Counted from the first letter of the stretch, positions 10,932 to 21,793 are shown. The stretch is 64,000 bases of DNA from Seminavis robusta (GCA_903772945.1 CAICTM010000236.1:23577-87576); one strand, 5' to 3'. Notes: generated from the sequence alone by a model not told the origin. A program made the numbers and translations.

Positions 10932-13900
10932 ATGGCTTCCTTTCCTCTCCAACCCTTGGCCCAGCCCAATCCTCCGATGGCACCAAGACCACCATCCTTG
11001 GTGCCAAGGATAACAGTGCCCAAGAAGAGAGCATCGACAACAAGGAGAGTAAGGACGAATTTGGAGTGGAGAAACGACTTGATGCGAATCTACAAAGCCA
11101 TCTTCGAAAGCTTGGAAGAAGACAATACGAGACTCACACTACGCAAATACTGCCTTTCGGGTGAAAATGGCTTTTCGTCCTCCGAGTACACAAGGATTGC
11201 AGCGATCTGGAAAGAGCTCAATTTTGAGCTTCTTATCAACGAAAATACTGATCCATCTGATCTAGCTTTGTTGCAATCGCTTGACAAGAGATTTCCTTTG
11301 GAAACCGTCAACAATATTGTGGAAGATGATACAGCAGATAGTGGCCCATCAGGTGTTGGTCGTCGCATTCGCAATGGCAAGAATGTCATGCGCTCAGCCC
11401 TAGAATGGAGGGCTCTTTTGACAGACATGTATCTTTTTCTCAAAAGTGCAAAGTCATCTTCTCACAACAACGAATCAGTTCGATCTTATTGTCGAAAGGT
11501 TTTGAATGCTGAAAATCAATATCGAAGAATATCGGCAGTATGGAAGGATCTTGGTCTCGACAACGACTTGAACAATGACGCTCCTGTAGATGACAATTTC
11601 AGGGGGAAAATTGCGAAGAGATATCCGGCTGAGGAGGAAGGAAGTACCAACAATTCTCAACGTCATGGGCGAGATCTACGACCAACATCGAACTCCTATT
11701 TTGATGCTAACGAAGAGGCTGTGTGGTGCGAATCTGTTGCTGGTTTCGCTCGAGCTGGTTACCCACTGGAAAAGACCAATCTCAAGGCCGTGATGGATGC
11801 TTTTCTTGAAGCAGATGGAATAGGCGATGGACAGAACAGCACTGGAGGGATCAGCTTTGATACCGTGGAAAGAATCTACAAAGAAGGTCGTCTTGCTGCC
11901 AAATCAAATGTCAACCCAATCGATCCAAAGAGAGCAGCACAGGCGTCTCCGCAAGTGTTGAATGCTTTTTATCATCAACTCGAGGCAACGATTAAGATGG
12001 CGCACGAGATCAACCCAACAGCATGGCCCGAAGATAGATACGCGAACATTCCTCCCACACGCATCTACAATGCAGATGAGCAAGGACCAAATCCAACGGC
12101 ACTTCGAAATCCGGTTCTCATACCAGCAGACATGCTAGAGGGCCACGCAAGGCTGTTTCAAAACACAAGGGAAGGAGATGGCAAGATGCAATTCCATTAT
12201 AGCGTTGCTAACATTGTCCGTGCAGATGGAGTGCAGTGCCATCCAGATCAAAAAGTAGAAGGAGCCCCAGCACCGTACATTATTATCTCGGACACGTCGA
12301 GTGCCAATGAGCTCGACAAAATGCCGAAAGCCGATCGTGACAGACTGCTCGCCAACCAAAGCGAAAATGACACCATTCGATTGAATCCTGCCGTTCTTGA
12401 AGGTTGGTTCGACACCTTTGAGGTGGGGAAGAAAGACGATCTGGTCAATCCATTTGGATTCCAGGTTCGAACAACGCCAACTGGATCGATGCTAAAGCGA
12501 ACGTTCTTCGACTTCATTTTGCACTTTGTCAGTCAACTTCCCCATGATCAAGGTCCGAATGGATTGGGGTCAATTCTGTTTCTGGACTGGCACTGCTCTC
12601 GCGAGTGCCCTCAATCGCTCATCACATCATTCTTCCAGCATAACGTCCTCTTGTTCATTCTTCCTTCGAAGACAAGTATTTGGGGACAGCCGTGTGACAA
12701 TGGCAAGAATGAGCTGACAGCAAAGGATATTGCTTTTGAAGCACACAATCGTGGTCTGATGGTTGGAACAGCGTTGGACTATCTTGATGCGAACAAGATA
12801 TTTCGAGGGGGACTCGAGCAAAACTGTCAACAACAGAATGATGAGCTGCGACGAAGGGGCACCAATGCAGTCGTTAGCAGTTTCAAGAAGACTGGGCTCT
12901 ATCCAATCGACTATGACAATGAGGGTTGGAAGGCTGCCATTCAGAGTTTCAAACGATTGAATGAGCTTCTTGCACAACAAAAATTGGAATCTGGTGAGCT
13001 TTTAACAGAAAACGTTTGGGTTGTTACACCTATTCCGATCGATGAAAGGGAGGAGCTAACTGTCAGTGACAAGGAGGAACTCGATGCTTTTCTTCCAAGT
13101 GCCGACTTCCTCGACTGTGCCACCGAACGAGGACAGCAGTTTCAAATGCCTCATCTTTTTCTTGCTGCCTCGATTGGTGAGCAAATGATTGGGGAATATG
13201 TCCTGGATCGCAACAGAGACGTCAATCAGCCACCTCAAGCAACAGAAGAGTTTGAGCGAGCTGCTCTCAAGTTGATCACCTTTGTCTTGGTAACCCCAGA
13301 GAGCCGTGTGGACACACGATGCACCTTATCAGATGATGCTATAGCTCACCACAAGCTTCGGACAAAGCTTTGCGTTCAGAGGTTTGGGCACTCGGTGCTT
13401 TTGCGAAGGAAAGAAGATGGTGCAGAGATCTGCTTAACGAAACAATCAGCAACTAAGTTTGTCGCTCTAGAAGGGCAGCGAAGAGAGAGCAGAAATTTCA
13501 CGCAGATGACACTACAACAAGTCCTCGACAACTGCGTGGATAATGGAGATGACGATGCTTATACCCTCACCAAGAAAGACAAACGCAAGGGACAAAAAAA
13601 GAAAAGAGTCGAACGGAAGAAACTTAATGAAGTGATGTATGGACTTGCGGAAGAAATCGGAGACGAGAGGAGGCTGAAACGAAATCTTGATGCCATTACG
13701 GATCGGTTGGCCAAGAGGCCCCGTTTTGCGTTGAAACTGGCAACACTTCTAGAGGAGGAGGATATGGGCATTGATGACTTGTACGGCATATTCGAAGATG
13801 TTGTTCTCGAGCCATTCAGTGATATTATTTCAGTTACACACGGCGACACGACAAAAGAGATTAAAGTTACACGTGTGGGAACAGATATCACTGCGGTGAG

Positions 13901-14501
13901 CCAACAGGTGCAAGAAACATTGATGCGAGTGGTGTTGCAATTGAAAGCCAAAGCTGGAGAAAAGAGAAAAAGAAGACGAAAGGCTGGACAATCGACCCAC
14001 TTAGGCAAGTCTGGGCTCGTTGCAGGCATCCTTATTCAGCGACAAAACAAAGAAGAAGAGTTGAAGGTCCTTCAAAAAGAAGAGAAAGGCTTGTTGGATG
14101 ATCTAGAAAGAATGAAAGGCTTGCACACGGATGCAATTGCTCTAGTGGAGGCAGCAAAAGACGATTTCTGGAAATGGGATGTTGTAAAAGGATGGAAAAG
14201 GAAGACACTAGCACGGTTGATGGGTGTCTACAAGTCAAGTGCGAAGGCCGATGCCGTTGCACAGGAGCTAAAGCAACTTAATCTCACCGCGGAGTCTGTA
14301 AAGGAAAAGATCGAACAACTCAAGAGGTCGATCGATGAGAAAACAACAGCGGTCGCTCCTCTTGTCGCAGAGCAGAGAGAGAGAGAGGATTTCCTTTCAG
14401 AGACAGCTCGCTTTGACACCCAACAAGATAATGGTAATGATAGAAATGCGAGCGATGGAGAAGAAGATAGTGACAGAGACGAGGACGACGAGGACGACTG
14501 A
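10932..14501 (+). CDS. Pogo/Tigger-like DDE transposase, intact or domesticated
   Basis: The frame is intact and gives 1,189 residues from the ATG at 10932 (an ATG at 10884 is in frame too). The catalytic core fits the DDE_1 family: NADEQG (D382), FLDWHCS (D552), and LPSKTSIWGQPCDNG (D589), with 36 residues between the second and third Asp as in pogo/Tigger enzymes. Upstream, around 250-345, a helical segment with NEEAVW...FARAGYPLE resembles a CENP-B/Tc5-type helix-turn-helix. The N-terminus has two diverged copies of an 85-residue unit (see findings). The C-terminal 300 residues are a long Lys/Glu coiled coil ending in an acidic Asp/Glu tail, an unusual extension. I find no terminal inverted repeats, so I cannot tell a young transposon from a captured host gene. 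Confidence 0.72.
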   Translation: MASFPLQPLAQPNPPMAPRPPSLVPRITVPKKRASTTRRVRTNLEWRNDLMRIYKAIFESLEEDNTRLTLRKYCLSGENGFSSSEYTRIAAIWKELNFELLINENTDPSDLALLQSLDKRFPLETVNNIVEDDTADSGPSGVGRRIRNGKNVMRSALEWRALLTDMYLFLKSAKSSSHNNESVRSYCRKVLNAENQYRRISAVWKDLGLDNDLNNDAPVDDNFRGKIAKRYPAEEEGSTNNSQRHGRDLRPTSNSYFDANEEAVWCESVAGFARAGYPLEKTNLKAVMDAFLEADGIGDGQNSTGGISFDTVERIYKEGRLAAKSNVNPIDPKRAAQASPQVLNAFYHQLEATIKMAHEINPTAWPEDRYANIPPTRIYNADEQGPNPTALRNPVLIPADMLEGHARLFQNTREGDGKMQFHYSVANIVRADGVQCHPDQKVEGAPAPYIIISDTSSANELDKMPKADRDRLLANQSENDTIRLNPAVLEGWFDTFEVGKKDDLVNPFGFQVRTTPTGSMLKRTFFDFILHFVSQLPHDQGPNGLGSILFLDWHCSRECPQSLITSFFQHNVLLFILPSKTSIWGQPCDNGKNELTAKDIAFEAHNRGLMVGTALDYLDANKIFRGGLEQNCQQQNDELRRRGTNAVVSSFKKTGLYPIDYDNEGWKAAIQSFKRLNELLAQQKLESGELLTENVWVVTPIPIDEREELTVSDKEELDAFLPSADFLDCATERGQQFQMPHLFLAASIGEQMIGEYVLDRNRDVNQPPQATEEFERAALKLITFVLVTPESRVDTRCTLSDDAIAHHKLRTKLCVQRFGHSVLLRRKEDGAEICLTKQSATKFVALEGQRRESRNFTQMTLQQVLDNCVDNGDDDAYTLTKKDKRKGQKKKRVERKKLNEVMYGLAEEIGDERRLKRNLDAITDRLAKRPRFALKLATLLEEEDMGIDDLYGIFEDVVLEPFSDIISVTHGDTTKEIKVTRVGTDITAVSQQVQETLMRVVLQLKAKAGEKRKRRRKAGQSTHLGKSGLVAGILIQRQNKEEELKVLQKEEKGLLDDLERMKGLHTDAIALVEAAKDDFWKWDVVKGWKRKTLARLMGVYKSSAKADAVAQELKQLNLTAESVKEKIEQLKRSIDEKTTAVAPLVAEQREREDFLSETARFDTQQDNGNDRNASDGEEDSDRDEDDEDD

Positions 14502-14573
14502 AGGAACATACAATAAAGATCTGCTTATAGTTTCATAGTATCTTATAATGATAGTAGTGGCCACTCCAGATCC

Positions 14574-15020
14574 TTACATTGCAATGTTCTCTTGCTTGGC
14601 GTACATAAGAGCTGCATAGAAGAGTTGCGCCTGCTCTTCGAGGGTATCACTTGACGTAGGAAGCAAGAGCTGAAGCCTTTCAAGCCTGGTTTCGGTGTTG
14701 CCGGGGAACGTCATATTGATTACGAGAGCTCTGTGATTGCCACGCCTAGAGATGCCAATACGAGGTTGTTCAACTCGCCACTCGCTCTTCGGAAGCTGGA
14801 CCACGCAGTTGATCGGCTCGACAACAGGCACTGCATCCACTCTCAGAGCACGCATTTCCAACTTGTAACTTTTTGTACCGACATCAAGTTGATTGTCCTC
14901 CATCAGAGCAAGCGTGCCCTGCACATGAGTGCTTTCATTGTCGACACAGAACACCCTCATCGAAGCAATAGCCTCAGCCGAAGCATCTTGCGACAACGTC
15001 GAAAGAACTTGCCACACCAT
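14574..15020 (-). CDS. Hypothetical protein convergent to the transposase
   Basis: The frame encodes about 148 residues from the ATG at 15020; an upstream TTG at 15035 is the only longer option. I do not recognise a family. The first 100 residues look like alternating beta strands (RVFCVDNE, GTLALMEDN, YKLEMRALRVDAV, NCVVQLPKSEW, HRALVINMTF) and the last 45 form an amphipathic helix. It lies tail to tail with the DDE transposase, 72 bp apart, and its composition is protein-like throughout. It may be a second ORF of the same mobile unit or a host gene next to it. No conserved active-site pattern is visible. Confidence 0.45.
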   Translation of the reverse strand: MVWQVLSTLSQDASAEAIASMRVFCVDNESTHVQGTLALMEDNQLDVGTKSYKLEMRALRVDAVPVVEPINCVVQLPKSEWRVEQPRIGISRRGNHRALVINMTFPGNTETRLERLQLLLPTSSDTLEEQAQLFYAALMYAKQENIAM

Positions 15021-15280
15021 CGTAAGAAGTCTCAATTGCAGGAGGAAGCGTACAAATGTGACGACAAGAATAATGAGGCGGAGTATGGAAGAGCTTTCTT
15101 TTGGCTAATTCAAAAGCTGCTTGACTGACTCGAAAGCCTCCATTCAAAAGCTTCCATTCAAAAGCTGCCGCCCTTTTTTCCGGGCAAAGTCCCAACTTGC
15201 CGCCAATCCGGAGAGGGAGAGGAGGTCTTTGCAAGGCAAAGCTCTCATTTTCTAGACAACAGACAACTCAAGAAGCAATC

Positions 15281-15679
15281 ATGTCCTCGACAAACAATTC
15301 TAAGGTCTTCCTTGCTGGATGGTTGGAAGGTGACGCTGCCAAGAAAGTTCGTGATGTTCTTGTTGCCGCCGGTGCGATGATTGAAATGGTTGGCAATGTG
15401 ATGACTGTTGTTTCCGTCCCTGCCGAGAACTCCTCAGCCCCTGCGGATGTCCCCGAAGATGCTCCTGAAGAAGATGGTGGTGTTGCCCATCTTGCTGACT
15501 CTCTTGATGATATCAAGTTTAACAAGTTTGAAGCCCGTGACTCCTTCGATTTGGATTTTGATTCTGACGAGGAGGACGATCGCATTGCTGCGTTGGCTTA
15601 CAAGCCTTCCAAGCCTTCTTCGGACAACAAGTATGACTTCACCGAAGTTCTCGATTCCCAGGACCTCAACTTCTACTAG
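15281..15679 (+). CDS. Small acidic hypothetical protein
   Basis: The protein has 132 residues. The ATG at 15281 is chosen over upstream in-frame codons because the sequence before it (15197-15280) is not protein-like and the context AATCATGTCC is good. The first 45 residues suggest a small alpha/beta fold (KVFLAGWLEGDAAKKVRDVL, then IEMVGNVMTVVSV); the rest is acidic and low complexity, with FDLDFDSDEEDDR near 95 and a C-terminus ending in Phe-Tyr. I do not recognise a family. Codon use is strongly biased toward C/T-ending codons compared with neighbours, as in highly expressed genes, which is the main sign that it is real. Confidence 0.62.
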   Translation: MSSTNNSKVFLAGWLEGDAAKKVRDVLVAAGAMIEMVGNVMTVVSVPAENSSAPADVPEDAPEEDGGVAHLADSLDDIKFNKFEARDSFDLDFDSDEEDDRIAALAYKPSKPSSDNKYDFTEVLDSQDLNFY

Positions 15680-16769
15680 TGTGGCTGTCAGCTTCACGGC
15701 TGCGTTGTGTGGTAACAAATAAAAACCTATTTCATTGTCTGTTCATTTCATTTGTTAGCTGCTGCATTTCGAGCGACCAAAGCGCAATCGATAATGTTCC
15801 CGTTCATGAACCCATTGACGATAGCACTAGCTAGCCCCTTGCTGATGAGGATACGCCATGCAATTGTTGCTGTCGTTGAACGGCATGTCATCATTGTGTC
15901 ATCGTGTTGTGGTGTGTTGGTGGCGAAAAGCTCACTTTGGTCCAGTTAGGGATGGAGTGAACAGTGCGCCAATTTGTGACGAGAGCATTTCTTTCTTCAT
16001 TCTAGATACGAGCATAACGATCATTAAATGCTTCAGAACGAATAAAGCATTGGTATCTTACTGGCGGAAATGACCAAACTACTTATAGGGACTCTCCGTG
16101 GGCCGGGCCAGTTTGTTTAATAGGCATGGTTGAAAGAATTAAAGGAAACCGTCTTGTGCTATCTTCTGTTTGTGCTATTCGAGAGCGGACACCTCATACG
16201 CTACGATTAGCGTACAGCATTCCGTGACCCGTGACCTTCGCTTTGGCTTTCTCGTTGGTAAAGTACTCCAGAGAATTAAAGCATGTATTCTCCCGAATAA
16301 CACCTTCTATCTGAATATCTGAATGTCCGTACAGCTAGACTACAGTACTTATTACATATACGCCTATCTCCCATCATTTCCCCAGCAACCAACCCTTTAA
16401 ATCGCAACTTTGAACTTCCCAAATGAAACAGGATCTCTCCTTAATTCTCCTCTAATTAAAAATGTCTCTCTTCTGTGGAATCCACAAGAAGCGACCCGCC
16501 GGTACAGTCGTACTGTTGCTATAATATTTAATACTGTACCGGTACCGGTACAGACACCATGCCCCTCCCGTGATCTGGAAACGATGAGCATTCGCCTCGA
16601 GCGCACACTTCTTCAAACTAAAATTTCAATCTTAAGGCTAGCGTTCAAAGTCAGCCTGTTTGGCGCCCACTTTTGTCCGACCGAGACCACTTTCGAAGCC
16701 CGGCCCGCCAAACCAACAACCAACAACCAACAACTACAGCGACTTGGATCGTTGCTGTTGTTGTTGACC
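15680..16769. other. Intergenic region
   Basis: About 1.1 kb lies between the small acidic protein and the APE2 gene. Part of it must be the APE2 promoter. An open frame runs in phase into the APE2 gene from 16410, but its sequence is not conserved-looking and crosses a run of GTACCGGTACCGGTAC (about 16533-16552), so I start APE2 at 16770. Nothing else recognisable. Confidence 0.45.
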
Positions 16770-18853
16770 ATGGTCTTCCTTTTCCTTTTGAGTTGGAACG
16801 TTGCTGGTCTTTCCACGGTTGTGAATAGAATTCATACATCCTACAGTGACGGAGCAAAAGACGGTAGTGGTAGTAGCAAACCCAAGAAAGGGTTAGGTGG
16901 CCAATGCCGTGTCATTGCGCGCTACTTTGAAAAACACGGATCCCCAGATATAGTTTGCTTACAAGAAGCGAAGATTCCAAGACCACAACTCACCAATCGA
17001 TCAGAGCCAGGAGGATGTGCCAATGTGGAAGGATACGAATCTTTTTGGTCCTGCCGTCTCGATGATCCAAGGTGAGTGAGAAGGTGTCACGCATTTTTGT
17101 TTTGTTAGAATGGCGTCCAATGACGGTGAACAAAAGCTTACAATTTGACTTCAATTTTCCTCTTTGCAGCAAAGGAATGAATGGAGTGGTCACGTACGCC
17201 AAAAAGGGCACTGTGATTTCCGCAAATGCTTTCGCCTTGGGAGATCCAAAACTAGACGACCAGGGTCGTTGTGTGCTGACAGACCATGGCAGCTTTTGTG
17301 TGTTCAATGTTTACGTCCCGGCGTCCTCGGGAACACACTCTGTACAAGATAAAATGCGTTTTCTCCAAGCTCTACGGAGAGCCATGAAAAAGCAAAGAGA
17401 AGTCCATAAGAAGGCTGTCATCCTCACGGGAGATTTGAACATTTCACATGGGAAACTCGATGTGTACTGGCGAGATCTTGTGGTGCACGTCAATGAAATT
17501 CTTCAGCAAGTTCGACAGCATCAACATCAATCCGATGCAACCACATCAACAACAACTCCCAATTCAAAAGACGATATTCCTACTTGGAAACGACAATTGG
17601 CTCAGGCATGGCCTATCATTGTGGAAACGATGAAAACCAAGCAAGTGGTTCCCAGTCAAACTCAGAATGTCAAAACTGGAGAGAAGTTTGACAAGTTCCG
17701 GTTGCAAGTGACCATGAACAACCCAACAAGAATCATTCCCTTGGGAAAAAATTATAACGTTGAAGAATACTGTCTGCATGGATATTGTTTTGATGAGGTG
17801 AAATTCTACACGGATCCGGAAACAGATGAGGTACAACCAACATCCCAAGAGAATGCTGTCTCGCTTTCTATCTTGCAAGAGCTCATGCTCAAAATTGCCA
17901 AGGTGGAATGGAACGATGAGACTTTGAGAGAGATTGCCAACTCTTCCGATGCAGGACGATCTCGCCCTCATCCCTTTCGTGAATGGCTAAGCCAAGTCTT
18001 GGAGGAAGATGACATGGTTGATACCTTCCGCCACTACTACCCGGAAGCAAAGGCCCGTTTCACATGTTGGCACCAATACACGAACAAGCGGTACACAAAT
18101 GAGGGTGCTCGCATCGACTACTTCCTTGTCGACCGTTCCCTCTTGCCTTATCTTGAGAAAGGAGGACCTTTGCGGACTGGTGAGAGTTTTGATGTGAAAC
18201 TCAATGACACTCCAGCAAACAACAATTTGGATTCAAATGCAGCAGAAATCGATCCACTCACCGAAGAAGCAGCCTTGGCAGCAGCCAATGCTAGAGGTCA
18301 ATTCCAGATGGCTGCCTTTGAAGGAGGTGGAATTGCGGAAGCAACTCAGCGGGCTCTGGATACACAGTTCGGCCCACGTCACACAGGAATAGTGTACACT
18401 CCGCCCTCCTTCTCAGACCATGTGGCGGTATCTCTCTTACTGGATGATGGCTCAGGGAAGAGTGATGGCGATCCAGGAGGCCACTGGAGATGCAAAGATT
18501 GGGGCAACTTGGTCCTGCAAGAGACTGATGCGGTAACAAAGAAAGCACAGCCACACAAAGTCCAAAAATCAATTGCTTCCTTCTTTGGCAGCCAGGCTGG
18601 CACAGGCAACAACAAGCTCTCAAACAAGTCCACGGCTAGCAAGTCCTCCTTCAAACCAAAGCTTCCACAAAAGAGGCCCTCAATTGAATCATTCTTCAAA
18701 CCAAAAACGGCTGATGGCTCCCAAAATGAAGCGCCTAATGCGATTCCAAAGCCTGAAGGAAAGGGGGCCCAGACCAAGGCGAGCACCACCAACAACAACC
18801 GAAAGAAGAAGAAAACGGCGCCTTCCATTTTGAATCACTTCGCGAAGAAATAG
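16770..18853 (+). CDS. APEX2: AP endonuclease 2 (APE2/Apn2-type)
   Basis: Two exons, 16770-17071 and 17170-18853, joined across a 98-bp GT-AG intron, give 661 residues. The exonuclease-endonuclease-phosphatase fold is complete: LSWNVAG near residue 8, CLQEAK near 65, VLTGDLNISH near 185, RIDYFLVD near 415 and SDHVAV near 515. DTFRHYYPEAKARFTCWHQ is the typical APE2 signature. The C-terminal tail has a PIP box, QKSIASFF near 566, and two more copies of the same theme, RPSIESFF near 602 and PSILNHFAKK at the end. APE2 enzymes act in the nucleus in base excision repair and checkpoint signalling with PCNA. The usual C-terminal GRF zinc finger is missing; the third PIP-like motif ends the protein. 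Confidence 0.9.
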
Positions 18854-19531
18854 GTGGACATATCCCGTTCTCGTCGTCGACGACTCAACTCACCAGTAGG
18901 TTTGAAGGAACAGGCACCTGAAAAGGTGATTCCGTCCTTGCGTGTCCCACGGAGCAATGTGTCGGATTTTTCACGGAAACATTGGTCGCTTGTCCTGCTC
19001 TGCTCGAACGAACTGACAACGTATCTAGTGTTTTTCTTTGTACTAACAACTCGTAGCTAGTATATAGTGAACTAACAGGTGCCCGGCATTTGCCATGCGT
19101 TCTTAGTGGCTTCGTACCGGTATATTGTAGCTGCCAAACGACACCGAATATCAGTCGATCACGAATATGCAGGCCACCACTGCATCGGGATCCCCGAGCT
19201 TTCATCTATTCCAAACCGGTCGGCCCTTACTAGCTTTGAGTGATTTTCGAATCTCCATGAACCCTAGGTTACTAGTACCGGCACGATACGACATGAGCGG
19301 TGACGCTTTGGGAAAGGGAACTTAGATGAACATTCCAAAAAATGAAAGGTACCGTACGGTACACAAGACGGCGCCTACCGGTACGCGTGAGAATAAGTTG
19401 TTGCTACTATCTAATCCACAACAAAGCTCGATCTTGCTGTCGTCAATCCTCGGCTCAACCTTGCTGTTTGTTGCATGCTTTGATCTTCACATCGAACTAA
19501 CTGCCTGCTTCGCTTCGCCGACTAAAATACC
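18854..19531. other. Intergenic DNA between convergent genes
   Basis: This 680-bp region holds the 3' ends of APE2 (+) and GET4 (-). GGTACCGTACGGTAC and CCGGTAC words appear near 19110-19125 and 19350-19383. No gene is supported. Confidence 0.45.
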
Positions 19532-20758
19532 TTACATCATTCCTCCTTGCTGCATCTGTGCCATGGCAGCTTGCATCATGGCAGGGTTAATTCCCCCTGG
19601 CATACCACCACCGCCACCGCCGCCGCCTCCCATCATGTTCATCATGTTTTCCATCATATTCATCATGGACGGAGGTGGCTGAATATTGAAATAGATCTTT
19701 CCAATTTTGGTAGTATAGGAATGTACAATTTGGGGCTTGTGCAATTTGTCGAGCTCCTTTTTGAAGGACCGCAACAACCAGGAAAAGAGCGGCCCCGTCC
19801 GAGCATCCTTTTCACAGACCCGCAACAAGGATGTGGCAAATACCAAATGGGATGGTGCTACACCATCTTCCTTACTGACATAGGACTTGATCAAATTTGT
19901 CTTCAAGTCACGTGATTCCAACGGAATGTACTTTTGCGCCAACGTAGTGGCGTCACGCAAATTTTCCATGGCCGCCATACACAAAATAGCCCGGGTGAAG
20001 AGGGCATCTCGCACTCCAGGAGGACACGTGTGACCCGATTTGGTTTCTTCAGCAGTGGGAGCTGGGAGCGTGGCCAACCATTTGGCAATGGCTTCTGGCT
20101 GTTCGGCCAAAGCCATGTGAGCCACAGCATCACAGCGAGCATCCATAATGTCGTCTTCGTCTTCATCGTCGACAGCGGCCGCAGCAGAGTCGTCGTGAGA
20201 CTGCAACAAGGTGGCCAAAGCCCAGGATTGATTTCCGAGCAACTCCTGGACCTTGAAGTGTCCCAATCGGATGGTTCCGTATTCACTGCTCCAATGGACC
20301 ACTCGGCGCAACCAATCGCGTTGAAGACGCTGCAGACGAATCACTTCCACTGGACTCATGCCATCTTTCGTCGCTTCCAATGCTGCCTGATGGGCTACAT
20401 GAAGGACTTCCAATTTCGTCAACCAATCGTCTGTCTCTTCCACGTGCAACTCGGTAAAAACATCCAATAGCACCATGAGCAGCTGCGAGGCCACCGAGAC
20501 GCGATTTTTCTTTTCCAACAGAGTCAAGGCACTCGAATAGGCCAATTCCGTGGCACCGGCAGCGTCCTTGGCACCCGCTTTTTTGCGAACAAGGGATTGG
20601 GCCAATTGCAAGGCTTCATAGGCAATCTCCTCGGATTTGTCGTCGCTGTTGAGCAACTCTTGGAGTTGACGGGCCACGGCATCTGCCTCTTGGGAATTTG
20701 CGGCAGCTTCCTTCTTCTTGGCCAATTGCTTGCGGCGACGAGCGGCTGCGGCAGACAT
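19532..20758 (-). CDS. GET4: GET4 homologue (guided entry of tail-anchored proteins)
   Basis: A single exon encodes 408 residues. The alpha-solenoid pattern of Get4 is visible: ELAYSSALTLLEKKN near 68-82, VASQLLMVLLDVF near 88-100, WSSEYGTIRLGHFKVQELLG near 155-175, and the Get4 C-terminal signature HSYTTKIGKIYFNIQPP near 345-362. In other eukaryotes Get4 bridges Get3/TRC40 and Get5/UBL4A in the cytosol and passes tail-anchored proteins on for ER insertion. The C-terminus is an unusual Met/Gly/Gln tail (a run of nine Gly and repeated Met pairs) in place of the usual short GLL-type end. The start at 20758 gives a basic N-terminus of Ala, Arg and Lys. Confidence 0.85.
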   Translation of the reverse strand: MSAAAARRRKQLAKKKEAAANSQEADAVARQLQELLNSDDKSEEIAYEALQLAQSLVRKKAGAKDAAGATELAYSSALTLLEKKNRVSVASQLLMVLLDVFTELHVEETDDWLTKLEVLHVAHQAALEATKDGMSPVEVIRLQRLQRDWLRRVVHWSSEYGTIRLGHFKVQELLGNQSWALATLLQSHDDSAAAAVDDEDEDDIMDARCDAVAHMALAEQPEAIAKWLATLPAPTAEETKSGHTCPPGVRDALFTRAILCMAAMENLRDATTLAQKYIPLESRDLKTNLIKSYVSKEDGVAPSHLVFATSLLRVCEKDARTGPLFSWLLRSFKKELDKLHKPQIVHSYTTKIGKIYFNIQPPPSMMNMMENMMNMMGGGGGGGGGMPGGINPAMMQAAMAQMQQGGMM

Positions 20759-21793
20759 GGTGGCTTGATTGCTACTTCTTCTATTCGTATAGTATGCTGG
20801 TGATGTTGCGGAAGCTACATGTACTACGGTAGTGCACTGACTGTGGCGACTCTAACATCCGTTGTCGCCATGGCCGCAATCAAAGATCGCGCGACAAAAA
20901 ATGCGCGAAAAAGATCCACCTGGAAGCTCTTCGATGGAGTTCAGCGCCCTTGACAAGACCCAGGGCTGACAAAACATGAGCCAACATCAGATCTGCACAT
21001 CGTAGACATGTCTAGCTGCTAGCTAGCTAGCTTCTGGCTGGCTATTAGGCCCCTTCGTCTTCTACGGAACTAGCTAGTTGTAAGGAAGAAGCTGCCAGGA
21101 GTGTACCGTAAAGCAATCTAACTACCGGTACTAGCAAAACGTCAGATGCCATCAGAACATTAGCAAACTTTGCCTGTGAGACCGTGCATGCCCCTACCGG
21201 GTAGCAGCCAAAGGTGTCTCCAAGCAATTGTGGCCTCCCTCGCTTCCACAATCTTCATTCATACGAATCTAACAAAGCGTGACTGGGTAGCTAAAGTCCA
21301 CAATCTAGCTACTAGCTAGCCACTGGTAGGCCATGGTACAATCTAAGCAAATCTTCCAGAAACAAAAGAGCCACTTCCACAAAGCCCTCTGCAAAAAATA
21401 TCATTGGCACAAACAGAGTTTGAAATCTGGTTCTCAACAAAGGTCCCTCTGTACTGTAGTCGCTGTTGTCACCTCCAAGGGAGTCCCGGCGGCAACAACA
21501 TTTCGTGACTAAATTTTACGGGTACATGTACCCAGTCTTTTGAAAGACCAAAGACAGTCACAGTTTCCCACACCTGCATCCTAACGATCGCCGATGTTCT
21601 GGACCTACCGGTACAAGCATGCTAACATCGCGCCTTTGCAGTCTAAATGGCAGTGAAGCATACCGTAGCTCTGAAGCAACAGAGACCTTGTTGGTAGTGT
21701 GACCAGAGACAGAAGAGCTGAGAGGAGTGGAATATCTACAGTTCAGTGTGTAGCCCTTCGTTCCATTCAGCTAGCCAGTTCCGTGCTGCCGAA
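20759..21793. promoter_or_regulatory. Divergent intergenic region
   Basis: About 1 kb lies between the divergently transcribed GET4 (-) and the GT54-like gene (+), so both promoters are probably here. TAGCTAG words cluster at 21010-21040 and 21305-21325, and ACCGGTAC occurs near 21122 and 21607. No gene is supported. Confidence 0.45.

Noticed and set aside
16410-16769. Upstream extension of the APE2 frame by 120 codons
   Set aside because: The sequence crosses GTACCGGTAC runs and precedes the natural start of the nuclease fold; it looks like leader DNA.
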